A stretch of 64,000 bases of DNA from Arthrobacter_B citreus (GTDB lineage Bacteria; Actinomycetota; Actinomycetes; Actinomycetales; Micrococcaceae), in the NCBI RefSeq assembly GCF_042429235.1, contig NZ_JBHMBA010000004.1. One strand, given 5' to 3'. Below the pieces are notes generated by a model that saw only the letters and a list, made by a program, of their open reading frames with translations, was not told the DNA's origin and made no database searches. A program made the translations under genes and the position numbers. Below, piece after piece: positions 1-8,714 of the stretch (positions are counted from its first letter, which is position 1; every line of letters starts with the position of its first letter).

Positions 1-313
1 CCAGCATGCCCAGTGCCGTCACGACCGTCAGGAACGCGGCGGCACCGGCTGCGAAAAGGTTTGATCCCAGAATCAGGCGCCGCCGGTTGAAGGCGTCGGC
101 CAGGACGCCGGCGATGAGCCCCAGCAGCAGCGACGGTGCCAGGTTTGCCGTCTGGACCAGGGAGACCAGGGCGGGGTTGGAGCTGTTCTCCACCAGATAC
201 CACTGTGCACCCACGGTCTGCATCCAGGTGCCGATGCTTGAACCAATGTTCGCCAGCCACAGAATCAGGAACATTCGCCGCCGCAGCGGCGCCCAAGGGG
301 ATGCCGGGTCCAT
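1..313 (-). CDS. MFS transporter, N-terminal part (runs off left edge)
   Basis: About 104 N-terminal residues are present. They open with a short basic stretch, then a first membrane helix around the residues LWLANIGSSIGTWMQTV, and further hydrophobic segments with the basic inter-helix loop FNRRRL typical of major facilitator proteins. The pattern resembles the MFS_3 (EntS-like) exporter group. The ATG at 313 follows a good Shine-Dalgarno GGAGGT about seven bases upstream, so the start is well supported. It lies 43 bp downstream of the CHAD gene on the same strand, so the two may be cotranscribed. The substrate cannot be told, and the C-terminal part lies outside the window. Confidence 0.8.
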   Translation of the reverse strand, partial: MDPASPWAPLRRRMFLILWLANIGSSIGTWMQTVGAQWYLVENSSNPALVSLVQTANLAPSLLLGLIAGVLADAFNRRRLILGSNLFAAGAAAFLTVVTALGML

Positions 314-356
314 CTGGAATACCTCCGTCCGGACAGGCCGGGTCAGGTGCGGCGGG

Positions 357-1382
357 TCAGACCACCCGGGGGAAGTTCACCCAGGCCTTGCGGAACTGCT
401 TGCGCGCGGTTTCGCCGCGCTCCTCTTCCAGCGCGTGCAGCCGCCCATAGGTGAATCCGTTGGCGCCGGACCTCGCGCTTCCCGCCCCCAGCCGGCGCAG
501 GAACTCCCGGCTGACCACGCTGTCCTGGTGCTCGCCGAGAATCTTCTGCACGTGCTCCGCACCGGCAATGAGCTCGGCCGCACCGGGAGCGCGCACCGGC
601 TGCGCCACCTCGGCCGCATAGCGCAGCCGCTTGGCGTCCTTGCGTGCTTCATGGAGGGATTCCGACCGGTGGTCTTCATTGGGAGCAGAGCGGGCATCCT
701 GCACCTGCCGGTGCAGGCGCCTGCGGTCCCGGCGCAGCATGCGGCCCGCCGCCTTGGCGGCCGGGGCTTTCGCCGCTTTCGTGAACTCCGGCCGGCTGAC
801 CACCAGTTCGAGGTCCTCCAACAGGCGCCGGTACCTGTCGCTGTCGAGCACGAGGGCAGCCTCCGCCAGTGCGGAGCGGTGGTCAGCGAGCAGCTCTTCG
901 TCAATGCGCTGCCGCACCGGCCCCATCACCAGTTCGGCTGGCTGCGTGTCGAGCATGGCATCAAGCCGCGAGCGCAAAACCTGGGCGTCGCGGGCGGCCC
1001 CGAGCACGCCGGCCAACCATTTGAGTTCGCTCCTCACCGCGCGCGCCGGATCAGGTGCGAGGACCTTTTTGTAACTTGCCATCGCCGAGCGCATCCGCCG
1101 GGTACTGACCCGCATCTTATGCACTGCGTCCGGCCGGTTTTCCCGCACCCGCGGATCTTCCGCCAGCATGGCCTGGAACTGCCCGCGCAGGTACGCCAGC
1201 AGCAGGACTCCGGCGGGCCCCTTTGGCTCAGGCGTGCCGGGACTCAGGGCGGAAAGGCGGGCGGCAGCCTGCCGCGCCTCGAGTGCTGCCGGAGAACCGG
1301 CCACTGTGGGTCCTACGGGATCGGCCGTGCGGCTTCGCCGTGGCGGCTGCCGGACCTGTCCCGGATCCTGAGGGTTGGGCAT
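357..1382 (-). CDS. CHAD domain-containing protein
   Basis: 341 aa, predicted cytoplasmic and almost all helical. The CHAD (conserved histidine alpha-helical) domain is recognised by two His/Arg-rich helices: HKMRVSTRRMRS near residues 88-99 and LHEARKDAKRLRYA near 243-256. CHAD proteins bind inorganic polyphosphate through such basic clusters, often beside a CYTH triphosphatase domain; here there is no CYTH domain and no CYTH gene next door. The first 50 residues are low-complexity and Pro/Ala-rich, so a later start is possible. The MFS gene follows on the same strand. A polyphosphate-binding role is inferred from the family only. Confidence 0.8.
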   Translation of the reverse strand: MPNPQDPGQVRQPPRRSRTADPVGPTVAGSPAALEARQAAARLSALSPGTPEPKGPAGVLLLAYLRGQFQAMLAEDPRVRENRPDAVHKMRVSTRRMRSAMASYKKVLAPDPARAVRSELKWLAGVLGAARDAQVLRSRLDAMLDTQPAELVMGPVRQRIDEELLADHRSALAEAALVLDSDRYRRLLEDLELVVSRPEFTKAAKAPAAKAAGRMLRRDRRRLHRQVQDARSAPNEDHRSESLHEARKDAKRLRYAAEVAQPVRAPGAAELIAGAEHVQKILGEHQDSVVSREFLRRLGAGSARSGANGFTYGRLHALEEERGETARKQFRKAWVNFPRVV

Positions 1383-1613
1383 GGCTCAGTATAGGTCCGC
1401 GGAAACCCCCGGCGGCAGGGTTCGCACCAGCCCAGGGCACGGCCGGCACCAGTTGGCTGAAGATCAGTCCGGGAGCAGTGAACACCGGAGCTTCCCTGTA
1501 CCGGCTGCACCGCGCGGCGGTAGCATCCACGTACGGTGCCGTGGTTTCGGCTGTACCGGGAACCCGGATACCTTGCCGCCGTGAATTCCGCCCACGAAAA
1601 ACGAAGGCCGGCC

Positions 1614-2600
1614 ATGACGGACATGCGATACGTAAAACTGGGAAGCTCGGGCGCCATGGTCTCGGCCGTGGGCCTGGGATGCATGGCGTTTGGCCACCCC
1701 AACCACGGAAACCACAGCTGGACGCTGCGCGAACCGGAGTCCGAGCCGATCCTGCGCCGCGCCGTGGAGCTGGGAATCAACTTTTTTGACACGGCCAACG
1801 TGTATTCCTCCGGAGACAGCGAGGAGATCACGGGGGCTGCCTTGGCGAAATACGCCCGCCGGGAAGAGGTGGTCATTGCCTCCAAGGTCCACGGTGAAAT
1901 GGTGCCCGGGCCCAACGGCTGGGGCCTCTCGCGCAAGCACATCCTCTGGCAAGTGGACGAGACCCTGAGGCGACTGGGCACCGACTACATTGATCTGTAC
2001 CAAATTCACCGGTGGGACGCGTCCACTCCGCTGGAGGAAACGCTGGAGACACTTGACGGGCTGGTCCGGTCGGGGAAGGTCCGCTATCTGGGCGCCTCCA
2101 CCATGTATGCCTGGCAGTTCTCCCGGGCGCTGACGCTGCAGCAGGCCAGTGGCTGGGCGCGGTTCGTGACCATGCAGTCGCACTACAACCTCATCTACCG
2201 GGAAGAGGAACGGGAGATGATCCCCCTTTGCGAGGCAACGGGCACTGGGGTGCTGGCGTACTCTCCGCTGGCCCGCGGGAGGCTCGCCCGGGACTGGGGT
2301 TCGGGAAGCCGGCGCCAGCAGCAGGACGCCCTGGGGCATTCCCTCTATGCCGGGCAGGAGGTGCCTAACCAGGCCGTGGCCGACGCCGTGCTCAGGGTAG
2401 CGCAGCGCCACAGCGTATCCCGGGCGCAGGTTGCCCTGGCCTGGGTCCTGGCCCACCCGGCGGTGACTGCCCCGGTGCTGGGTGTCACCGCCGCCGGCCA
2501 GCTGGATGTTTCAGTGGCTGCCCTTGACCTGCAGCTCACGCCGGAGGACCTGGACGATCTGGAACAGCACTACTCGCCCCGCCCCGTGGCCGGCTTCTAG
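1614..2600 (+). CDS. Aldo/keto reductase
   Basis: 328 aa NAD(P)H-dependent oxidoreductase with a TIM-barrel fold. The catalytic tetrad is visible as D59 (in DTANVY), Y64, K91 (in IASKVHG) and H132 (in QIHRWD). The C-terminal part has the cofactor-loop sequence YSPLARGRL. The length is normal for the family. The open frame extends upstream, but the ATG at 1614 follows an AAGG-type ribosome site and gives the usual N-terminus (MRYVKLGSSG); a start at 1623 is also possible. It is convergent with the sugar permease that ends at 2597, and the two stop regions overlap by a few bases. The substrate is unknown. Confidence 0.88.
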   Translation: MTDMRYVKLGSSGAMVSAVGLGCMAFGHPNHGNHSWTLREPESEPILRRAVELGINFFDTANVYSSGDSEEITGAALAKYARREEVVIASKVHGEMVPGPNGWGLSRKHILWQVDETLRRLGTDYIDLYQIHRWDASTPLEETLETLDGLVRSGKVRYLGASTMYAWQFSRALTLQQASGWARFVTMQSHYNLIYREEEREMIPLCEATGTGVLAYSPLARGRLARDWGSGSRRQQQDALGHSLYAGQEVPNQAVADAVLRVAQRHSVSRAQVALAWVLAHPAVTAPVLGVTAAGQLDVSVAALDLQLTPEDLDDLEQHYSPRPVAGF

Positions 2601-3514
2601 CCCTTTACGGCTCCAGCAACCAGCCCGGTGGTGATGAAGCGCTGCAGGAACAGGAACAGTGCCATGACCGGCAGGGCGGCCAGAACCGCGCCGGCGGAGA
2701 AGACACCCCAGGTGCGGGACTGGCTGTCGCCGATGAAGGAATACAGGCCCACGGCCAGGGTCTGGGCATCCGGATCATTGAGCACGATGGAGGCGATCAG
2801 GAACTCGCCCGTTGAGGTGATGAAGGACAGCAGTCCCACAATCGCCAGGATGGGGGTGACCAGCCGCAGGATGATGGTGAAGAAGATCTGGATGTGGCTG
2901 GCTCCGTCAATGCGGGCCGCTTCGTCCAGGGACTTCGGAACCGTGTTGAAGAACCCGTACATCAGGTAGGTGTTTACGCCCAGGGCGCCGCCGAGGTACA
3001 CCATGATCAGGCCGGTCTGGCTTCCCAGCCCCAGCCACGGAACGACGTCGGAAATGCCGCTCAGCAGCAGGAAAATGGCTACGACGCCGAGCATCTGCGG
3101 GAACATCTGCAGGAGCATCAGGCTCAGCAGCCCAAAGCGCCGGCCGGTGAACCGCATCCGGGAGAAGGAGTACGCGGCCAGCGCGCCGAGGAACACGGTG
3201 CCGGCGCTGGTGATCAGCCCGACAATGAGAGTGTTCATGAACCATCTGGCGAAGGGCTTCTGCGGATCCGAAAACAGCTTGACGAAGTTGTCGAACTCGA
3301 TGGTGCTGAACAGTCCGCTCGCCGACACCAGGGTGCCGGTGGGGCTGAGGGCGGCGGACAGCACATAGGCCAGCGGAAAGAGCGCAAAGACGCCCATCAC
3401 CAGGCCCACCAGGTGGCGCCAGCCCTTGTCCCGGAACCAGGATCCAAAACTTTGGCGGGGTTCCGCGGCCGGGCGGGCAGTGGTCCGTGCCGGGGTCAGA
3501 GTTGCATTGCTCAT
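2597..3514 (-). CDS. Carbohydrate ABC transporter permease (MalG-like)
   Basis: 305 aa inner-membrane permease of the CUT1 family with six predicted helices. The cytoplasmic EAA loop that docks on the ATPase is seen as EAARIDGASHIQIFF, and the C-terminus FITTGLVAGAVKG is the typical MalG ending. It overlaps the upstream MalF-like gene by 4 bp (ATGA), so the two are translationally coupled. With the MalF-like and MalE-like genes upstream it forms a binding-protein importer that lacks its own ATPase gene; the ATPase at 58759-59850 is the likely motor. The adjacent GH13 alpha-glucosidase suggests malto-oligosaccharides or a related alpha-glucoside. Confidence 0.9.
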   Translation of the reverse strand: MSNATLTPARTTARPAAEPRQSFGSWFRDKGWRHLVGLVMGVFALFPLAYVLSAALSPTGTLVSASGLFSTIEFDNFVKLFSDPQKPFARWFMNTLIVGLITSAGTVFLGALAAYSFSRMRFTGRRFGLLSLMLLQMFPQMLGVVAIFLLLSGISDVVPWLGLGSQTGLIMVYLGGALGVNTYLMYGFFNTVPKSLDEAARIDGASHIQIFFTIILRLVTPILAIVGLLSFITSTGEFLIASIVLNDPDAQTLAVGLYSFIGDSQSRTWGVFSAGAVLAALPVMALFLFLQRFITTGLVAGAVKG

Positions 3515-5118
3515 GAGTTCACTTCCTCCAGCGCCTTGGTCTGCCGGAAGCTGACCGCTGAGATGACTGCCACGATGATGAAGATAATGACGGCGAGCGC
3601 ACTGGCAAGGCCGTAGTCACGCCCGGATCCCTGCCCGAAGGCCACCTTATAGACCAGCGTGATCAACAGATCCGTGGCTCCGATGTCCATGTTGGTGTCG
3701 GTGAACCGGGGTCCGCCGCCGGTGAGCATGAAGATCACGTTGAAGTTGTTGAAGTTGAAGGCAAAGGTGGAGATGAGCAGCGGAGCGGTGGACACCAGCA
3801 GCAGGGGCAGCTTGATCGAGCGGAAAATCCGCCACGCGGATGCCCCGTCCATGCGGGCCGCCTCGTTGACATCCTCCGGCAGGGACTGCAGGGCTCCGGT
3901 GCAGACCAGGAACATGTAGGGGAACCCGAGCCACGTATTCACCACCAGCACGCTGATTTTCGCCAGCCACGGGTCGGTCAGCCAGGGGATGTCGGCGCCG
4001 CCGAACAGGGCTGCGTTGATAAAGCCAAATTCCTGGTTCAGCATTCCGGACCAGACCAGGCCGGCCAGGAACGCCGGGAAGGCGTACGGCAGGATCATGA
4101 TCGTGCGGTAGATCTTCTTGCCGCGCAGGTTTGGATGGTTGAAGGTCAGGGCCAGGAACAACCCCAGTCCGAAGCACAGGAGCACCGATCCGAGGGCAAA
4201 CGTGAAGGTCCAGACAATGACGCTGAGCAGCGGTCCGCGGAGGTCCGGATCCGTGAAGGCCCGTTCAAAGTTCTCGAAGCCCACTCCCACCTTCCAGCCC
4301 GTGGCCAGCCGCTGGCCGTCCTCCGATGTGAACGCACCTTCGCCGCCGTCCGTGTAGACGGTGCCCGTTTCGGTGTCGGTGAAGGTGTCCGCCGCTTCGT
4401 CGTAGATCAGCACCGGTTTGAAGACGTAGGCGTTGGATCCGTCGGCGGTCTGCAGGATCCCGTCGTCGAGGTCCTCGGACAGCGGGACCTTGATGGCGGT
4501 GATGTCCTGCTGGACGGCCAGCAGCTCGTTGAAGGTGAGGGTGCGGTATCCGTCGGCCCCGGTGGCCTTTCCCGTGCCGCCGATTTCGGCGCCCTCGGCT
4601 TCCTCGAGCGGTTCGCCCGTGGTGCCGATGCGGACGCCGCCGTCGGGATCAGTGACCAGCAGGGACAGGACATCGTCCTTTTCCACCACCGACACCTGGT
4701 AGGCCGGGGAATCCGGAACCCGCTTTTGGGCGCTCATGGAGATGGCCGATATGGCATCTTCCTTGGTGCTGTTGTGTCCGTCTCCGTAGTTGGTGAAGGC
4801 GATATATCCGCTGTACACCACCACAAAAACCTGGAAGACCACCAGGAACAGGACGCCCGGCGCCAGATATTTGGCCGGCAGGCCACCGCGGCGCAGGTAG
4901 ATCCAGTTGATCAGCACGGTCACCGCTGCGGCAACAGCGAGGACGGCCCATTTTTCATTCATGAACAGGGCCATGAGGACGTAGACGGCAAACGCATCCG
5001 TCAGGCCCAGGAGCAGAATCTTGGCCAGCAGGCCGGCCATGGAATCGGGGCCTCGGCGGCGCTTGGGAGGTCGTGCGGAAATGTCTGGGCGGACAGGGGT
5101 GTCCAGCTGATCAACCAT
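3511..5118 (-). CDS. Carbohydrate ABC transporter permease (MalF-like, large external loop)
   Basis: 535 aa, much longer than the roughly 300 aa of most CUT1 permeases. Three helices fall within about residues 30-107, followed by a soluble segment of roughly 180 residues, then the six-helix permease core with EAA loop EAARMDGASAWRIF. Such an extra extracytoplasmic domain recalls the P2 loop of E. coli MalF, which contacts the binding protein. The ATG at 5118 has the Shine-Dalgarno AAGGAG; the longer reading to 5163 would include part of the intergenic hairpin. It is the middle gene of the malE-malF-malG-like operon and the partner of the following permease. Confidence 0.88.
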   Translation of the reverse strand: MVDQLDTPVRPDISARPPKRRRGPDSMAGLLAKILLLGLTDAFAVYVLMALFMNEKWAVLAVAAAVTVLINWIYLRRGGLPAKYLAPGVLFLVVFQVFVVVYSGYIAFTNYGDGHNSTKEDAISAISMSAQKRVPDSPAYQVSVVEKDDVLSLLVTDPDGGVRIGTTGEPLEEAEGAEIGGTGKATGADGYRTLTFNELLAVQQDITAIKVPLSEDLDDGILQTADGSNAYVFKPVLIYDEAADTFTDTETGTVYTDGGEGAFTSEDGQRLATGWKVGVGFENFERAFTDPDLRGPLLSVIVWTFTFALGSVLLCFGLGLFLALTFNHPNLRGKKIYRTIMILPYAFPAFLAGLVWSGMLNQEFGFINAALFGGADIPWLTDPWLAKISVLVVNTWLGFPYMFLVCTGALQSLPEDVNEAARMDGASAWRIFRSIKLPLLLVSTAPLLISTFAFNFNNFNVIFMLTGGGPRFTDTNMDIGATDLLITLVYKVAFGQGSGRDYGLASALAVIIFIIVAVISAVSFRQTKALEEVNS

Positions 5119-5140
5119 CGGGGTTCTCCTTGAACCGGTT

Positions 5141-5183
5141 CGGGCCGGGACACTGCGCTCCAAAAGGGCAGTGTCCCGGCCCG
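5141..5183 (-). promoter_or_regulatory. Intergenic 16-bp stem-loop between binding-protein and permease genes
   Basis: A perfect 16-bp inverted repeat (CGGGCCGGGACACTGC and its complement) with an 11-nt loop lies between the MalE-like stop and the MalF-like ribosome site. There is no U-tract. Such stems in binding-protein operons often stabilise the upstream message or partly terminate, giving more binding protein than permease. That role is inferred from position. Confidence 0.6.
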
Positions 5184-5245
5184 CATACCTTGTGCCCCGG
5201 CGGAAGGCCGGAGCGGTGTCTATCTCAGGTGCGGCTGATGCCGGA

Positions 5246-6532
5246 CTACTTGGCGATCTTCGCTTCGACGTTGCCGACCATCGTTGCCCAGGACTCGGCG
5301 GGATCGCCCTGGCCCTTGATCAGGGCCAGTTCGGTTGCGCCCCAGTCGGCCCACACGGCACCCATTTCCGGGATGGCCGGCATGGGTACGCCGTTGGCGC
5401 CGATTTCGCCGAAAGCAGCGACCGTCGGGTCTTCGGCTGCCTTCTCGAAGGATGCGTTCAGGGCCGGCGGACGTCCGCCGCCTTCGAACATGGCGTCCTG
5501 CACGGCCTCGGTGGTGAGGTAGTTCAGGGCAAACTCGGTGGCGGCCAGGGAGTTGGCGCTCTTGGAGCTGATGAAGAAACCGTTCACGCCCACGAAGGGC
5601 TGAGCGGGCTGGTCGCCTGCGGTCGGCAGCGGGTCAACGACGACGTTGATCCCGGCTTCCTCGGCCAGCGGCACGTTCCACGGTCCGGTCAGGAAGTACG
5701 GGGACGCTCCGGCGTTGAACTTTTCCTTGGCAATGTCAGCGGTGATGTTGGAGTTCAGGATGCCTGCTCCCGCCTCGCCCCATTCCTTCACCTTCGCTGC
5801 GAAGGCAGCACCGTTGCTGTTGCCCAGCTCCAGCTTCGAAGCGTCATAGCCGCCGGTCTCGTCAGTTCCAAAGACGGGCACGCCCATGGAGGTCTGGAAC
5901 GGGTACAGGTGGTACGGATCGCCCTGCTTGGGGTCCATCCCCACCAGGAACGGGAATTCGGCGCCCTTCTCAACTGCTGCCTTGCCGTTGGCGATGACTT
6001 CGTCCATGGTGGCGGCCGGTTCGGGAACCAGGTCAGCGTTGCGCAGCAGGCCAATGTTCTCGATGGAGTACGGAACGCCGTAGGTGCTGCCCTCGTACGT
6101 CATGGCCTTGACTGCCGATTCCTGGAAGTCCGCGGCCTTGTCGCCCAGCTCAATGGGGGACACCACGCCGTTCAGGACAAACTTGCCCAGCCAGTCATGC
6201 GGACCCACGATCAGGTCAGGGCCCTTTCCGGTGGGAACCTGCGTGATGAAGTCATCGGATACCTGCTCAAAGTCCTTGGTGACCAGCTTGATTTCAATGC
6301 CGGTGTCTTCCTTGAACTGGGCAGCGACGTCCGTCAGGGCCGGCGAACGTTCCGCGTCAACCCACATGGTGAGCGTGGTGGCCCCGGCGGTGGCCAGGTC
6401 GGTGGAGTCCGCGCTGTCAGCGGAATCACCGCCGCCGCAGGCGCTCAGGACAAGGGCAGCGGTGACCGAAACGGCCCCGAGAGCGAGGGCGCGGCGGCGT
6501 GGCGCCGTCATACCCGTGGTGTGCACCTTCAT
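5246..6532 (-). CDS. Sugar ABC transporter substrate-binding lipoprotein (MalE-like)
   Basis: 428 aa. It has a lipoprotein signal peptide: basic N-terminus, hydrophobic run, lipobox LSAC with the lipidated Cys at residue 32, then an acidic/Ser-rich linker. The mature protein has the family-1 solute-binding fold (TLTMWVDAERSPALTDVAAQFKEDTG opening, PYSIENIGLLRN, YFLTGPWNVPLAEEAG). The start at 6532 has GGAGAGG just upstream; the longer open frame lacks this and runs through the operator. It is first in an operon with the MalF/MalG-like permeases. A LacI-type operator lies about 130 bp upstream, so repression by the LacI protein at 8715-9734 is likely. The substrate is inferred to be an alpha-glucoside. 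Confidence 0.92.
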   Translation of the reverse strand: MKVHTTGMTAPRRRALALGAVSVTAALVLSACGGGDSADSADSTDLATAGATTLTMWVDAERSPALTDVAAQFKEDTGIEIKLVTKDFEQVSDDFITQVPTGKGPDLIVGPHDWLGKFVLNGVVSPIELGDKAADFQESAVKAMTYEGSTYGVPYSIENIGLLRNADLVPEPAATMDEVIANGKAAVEKGAEFPFLVGMDPKQGDPYHLYPFQTSMGVPVFGTDETGGYDASKLELGNSNGAAFAAKVKEWGEAGAGILNSNITADIAKEKFNAGASPYFLTGPWNVPLAEEAGINVVVDPLPTAGDQPAQPFVGVNGFFISSKSANSLAATEFALNYLTTEAVQDAMFEGGGRPPALNASFEKAAEDPTVAAFGEIGANGVPMPAIPEMGAVWADWGATELALIKGQGDPAESWATMVGNVEAKIAK

Positions 6533-6663
6533 TGGTGAACCTCTCCTATGTTTTTCAAATGGATTCCGGCAGTTCTCAGCGCTGGTGCCCCCGCCCCGTG
6601 CGCTGGCGCGACGGAAAGGCAGGAGCAGCGGAACACTCCATCGGGACCTCAGTACGGAGAAAG

Positions 6664-6677
6664 TGTAAGCGCGTACA
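6664..6677. promoter_or_regulatory. LacI-family operator (MalE-side)
   Basis: TGTAAGCGCGTACA is a 14-bp near-perfect palindrome (12 of 14 symmetric positions) with the central CG that LacI-type regulators require. It lies upstream of the MalE-like operon on the minus strand. Confidence 0.65.
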
Positions 6678-6807
6678 CGTTGTGCGTCCAATCACAGATC
6701 CGCGTCACAGTTTTTGTCCCCATCGGAGACGGTGATTCTCTGCGAAAACCCGGCCAGAGTAAGGCATGTGGGAAAATAATCAGCAATCTTAGGATCTGCG
6801 GCTTGGA

Positions 6808-6821
6808 TGGAAGCGTTTTCA
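6808..6821. promoter_or_regulatory. LacI-family operator (GH13-side)
   Basis: TGGAAGCGTTTTCA is an imperfect palindrome (10 of 14 symmetric positions) centred on CG and close to the common LacI consensus TGGAAACGTTTTCA. It ends 33 bp before the GH13 start, so a bound repressor would cover the promoter or 5' leader. Confidence 0.65.
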
Positions 6822-6854
6822 TTTTGGGCTGTCCATGCCCCTAGGATGGCACCC

Positions 6855-8579
6855 ATGCTCAGCCACGTAATCCCCGGCACCGGTGCAGAGACCGGCCCGG
6901 CACTTGTCCCCCTGCACGCTGCCTCCAGCGAACACGACCGCCAGTGGTGGCGTTCCTCCGTCATCTACCAGGTGTATCCGCGCTCCTTCCGGGACCTCAG
7001 CGGCGACGGCATCGGCGACCTCCCCGGCATCACCGCCGAAATGGATTCCCTGGCCGAGCTCGACATCGATGCGCTGTGGCTGTCCCCGTTCTACAAGTCG
7101 CCGCAGAACGACGCCGGATACGACGTTGCCGACTACTGCTCCGTTGACCCCCTGTTCGGGACGCTGGAGGACTTCGACGCCCTGGTGGCCAAAGCCTCGG
7201 GACACGGTATCCGGGTCATCGTGGACCTCGTCCCCAACCACTGCTCGAACGAGCATGAGCTCTTCCAGTCGGCCCTGGCGGCCTCCGCGGGTTCCCCCGA
7301 GCGTGACATGTTCATTTTCCGCGACGGCACCGGCGACAACGGCGATCTTCCGCCCAATAATTGGCAGTCCCACTTCGGCGGCTCGGCGTGGACCCGCACC
7401 ACCGGAACCGACGGGACCCCGGGGCAGTGGTACCTGCACCTCTTCGATTCCAGCCAGCCGGACTTCAACTGGGACAACCCAGCGGTCCGGGAGGAGTTTG
7501 AACGGACCCTCCGGTTCTGGCTGGACCGCGGCGTGGGCGGTTTCCGCGTGGACGTGGCCCATGCCCTGGTCAAGAAATCCGGACTTCCGGATTGGGGCGG
7601 CCGCGCTGACGGCTGCTCGTCCGAGGGTTTCCCGGGACACGACGCACCCATGTTCGGCCAGGCCGAAGTCCATGACATCTTCCGTTCCTGGCGCAAGCTC
7701 CTGGAGAGCTATGACGGCGAGCGCGTGCTCTGTGCCGAAGCCACCATCGATCCGCTGGACCGGCTTTCGGACTGGGTCCGTCCGGATGAAATGCACCAAA
7801 CCTTCAACTTCGCCTATCTGCACCATGACTGGCACGCCGGCGCCGTGCGCCACGTCGTTTCGTCGTCGCTGGAGGCCTTTGACAAGGTGGGGGCGCCCAC
7901 CACTTGGGTGCTCTCAAACCACGACGTCGTGCGCCACGCCACGCGCTTTGGGCTTGAGGGGCACCAGGAGCGCCCGGGCGACGGCATCGGGCCGGATGAC
8001 CGGCAGCCCAACTACGGGCTGGGCCTGTCGCGGGCACGGGCAGCCTCCCTGCTGATGCTGGCCCTGCCGGGAGGCGTCTACCTGTACCAGGGCGAGGAGC
8101 TGGGGCTGCCCGACCACACCACCATGCCGCACGACTTCCGCGAGGATCCGACGTACCACCGCACCGGCGGCGCACGTCTTGGCCGGGACGGCTGCCGCGT
8201 CCCCCTGCCGTGGTACTCCGGTGCCGAAAGCTTCGGCTTCAGCTCGACGGGCGCAGCATGGCTGCCCCAGCCGGCGGAATGGGCCTCACTGGCGCGCGAT
8301 ATCCAGCGCGAGGATCCGGCGTCGACCCTGAACCTGTACCGCAGCGCCCTGGCCGTGCGCCGGGAGTATGCCCTCGGTGCCGGTTCCCTGGCCTGGTGGC
8401 CCGACGTCGACGCCGACTCCGTGGTCGCCTTCCTGAACGGCAACGTCCTGGTCATGCTGAACATGGGCACGGAGCCGCTGTACCTCCCGGCCGGAGAAGT
8501 GCTGGTTGCCAGCGAAGCCGGTGCCGCGGCCGACGGCGTGCTGCTGCCCAACCACGCCGTTTGGCTCCGGATTAACTGA
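6855..8579 (+). CDS. GH13 alpha-glucosidase / oligo-1,6-glucosidase type
   Basis: 574 aa cytoplasmic glycoside hydrolase of family 13. Conserved regions are all present: DLVPNH near 124-129, GFRVDVAH with nucleophile D233, VLCAEA with acid/base E295, and SNHDVVRH with D357. No signal peptide is seen, so it acts on imported sugars. The ATG at 6855 is chosen over in-frame ATGs at 6807 (inside the operator) and 6846; AGGA precedes it weakly. It is divergent from the maltose-type importer and followed by a LacI gene, so import, hydrolysis and control form one locus. A close paralogue lies at 61443-63161. Exact linkage specificity cannot be read from the sequence. Confidence 0.92.
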   Translation: MLSHVIPGTGAETGPALVPLHAASSEHDRQWWRSSVIYQVYPRSFRDLSGDGIGDLPGITAEMDSLAELDIDALWLSPFYKSPQNDAGYDVADYCSVDPLFGTLEDFDALVAKASGHGIRVIVDLVPNHCSNEHELFQSALAASAGSPERDMFIFRDGTGDNGDLPPNNWQSHFGGSAWTRTTGTDGTPGQWYLHLFDSSQPDFNWDNPAVREEFERTLRFWLDRGVGGFRVDVAHALVKKSGLPDWGGRADGCSSEGFPGHDAPMFGQAEVHDIFRSWRKLLESYDGERVLCAEATIDPLDRLSDWVRPDEMHQTFNFAYLHHDWHAGAVRHVVSSSLEAFDKVGAPTTWVLSNHDVVRHATRFGLEGHQERPGDGIGPDDRQPNYGLGLSRARAASLLMLALPGGVYLYQGEELGLPDHTTMPHDFREDPTYHRTGGARLGRDGCRVPLPWYSGAESFGFSSTGAAWLPQPAEWASLARDIQREDPASTLNLYRSALAVRREYALGAGSLAWWPDVDADSVVAFLNGNVLVMLNMGTEPLYLPAGEVLVASEAGAAADGVLLPNHAVWLRIN

Positions 8580-8600
8580 CTGCCGCTATGGTGGAATGGC

Positions 8601-8632
8601 TGAGGCACCGGACCCCTGGGTCCGGTGCCTCA
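8601..8632 (+). terminator. 15-bp perfect stem-loop between GH13 and lacI-type genes
   Basis: TGAGGCACCGGACCC and its exact complement are separated by only two bases, 21 bp after the GH13 stop. No U-tract follows, so it may be a weak terminator or a processing/stability element that lowers expression of the regulator gene. A second, 9-bp stem (8645-8664) follows. Confidence 0.55.
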
Positions 8633-8644
8633 GTACGCTCCGGC

Positions 8645-8664
8645 CGCCGGGCTGAAGCCCGGCG
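8645..8664 (+). repeat. Second small stem-loop before the LacI gene
   Basis: CGCCGGGCT and its complement with a GA loop, followed by CCAAAAA. It ends 39 bp before the ribosome site of the regulator gene. Together with the preceding 15-bp stem it gives two tandem hairpins in a 135-bp gap. Confidence 0.4.
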
Positions 8665-8714
8665 CCAAAAATCCGCACCCACACCAAAAACCGTACCCAC
8701 CCCGAGGAGCATCA

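Larger units (their letters stand above)
6533..6854. promoter_or_regulatory. Divergent control region between MalE-like and GH13 genes
   Basis: A 322-bp gene-free stretch separating two divergent transcription units. It contains two LacI-family palindromes (6664-6677 and 6808-6821), one nearer each gene, and is richer in A/T than the flanking genes around 6760-6830. I could not assign -10/-35 boxes with confidence. Confidence 0.7.

Noticed and set aside
6..1394. 462-aa plus-strand open frame
   Set aside because: It is the antisense of the CHAD and MFS genes, is Arg/Pro/His-rich and has no family features.
4135..6538. Long plus-strand frames opposite the MalF/MalE-like genes
   Set aside because: They mirror genuine transporter genes with membrane helices, EAA loop and lipobox on the minus strand; high GC makes such shadows common.
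8588..8632. Possible tRNA-Leu-like start (GGTGGAATGGCTGAGGCA)
   Set aside because: It does not fold into a cloverleaf; the segment is a simple 15-bp stem-loop.
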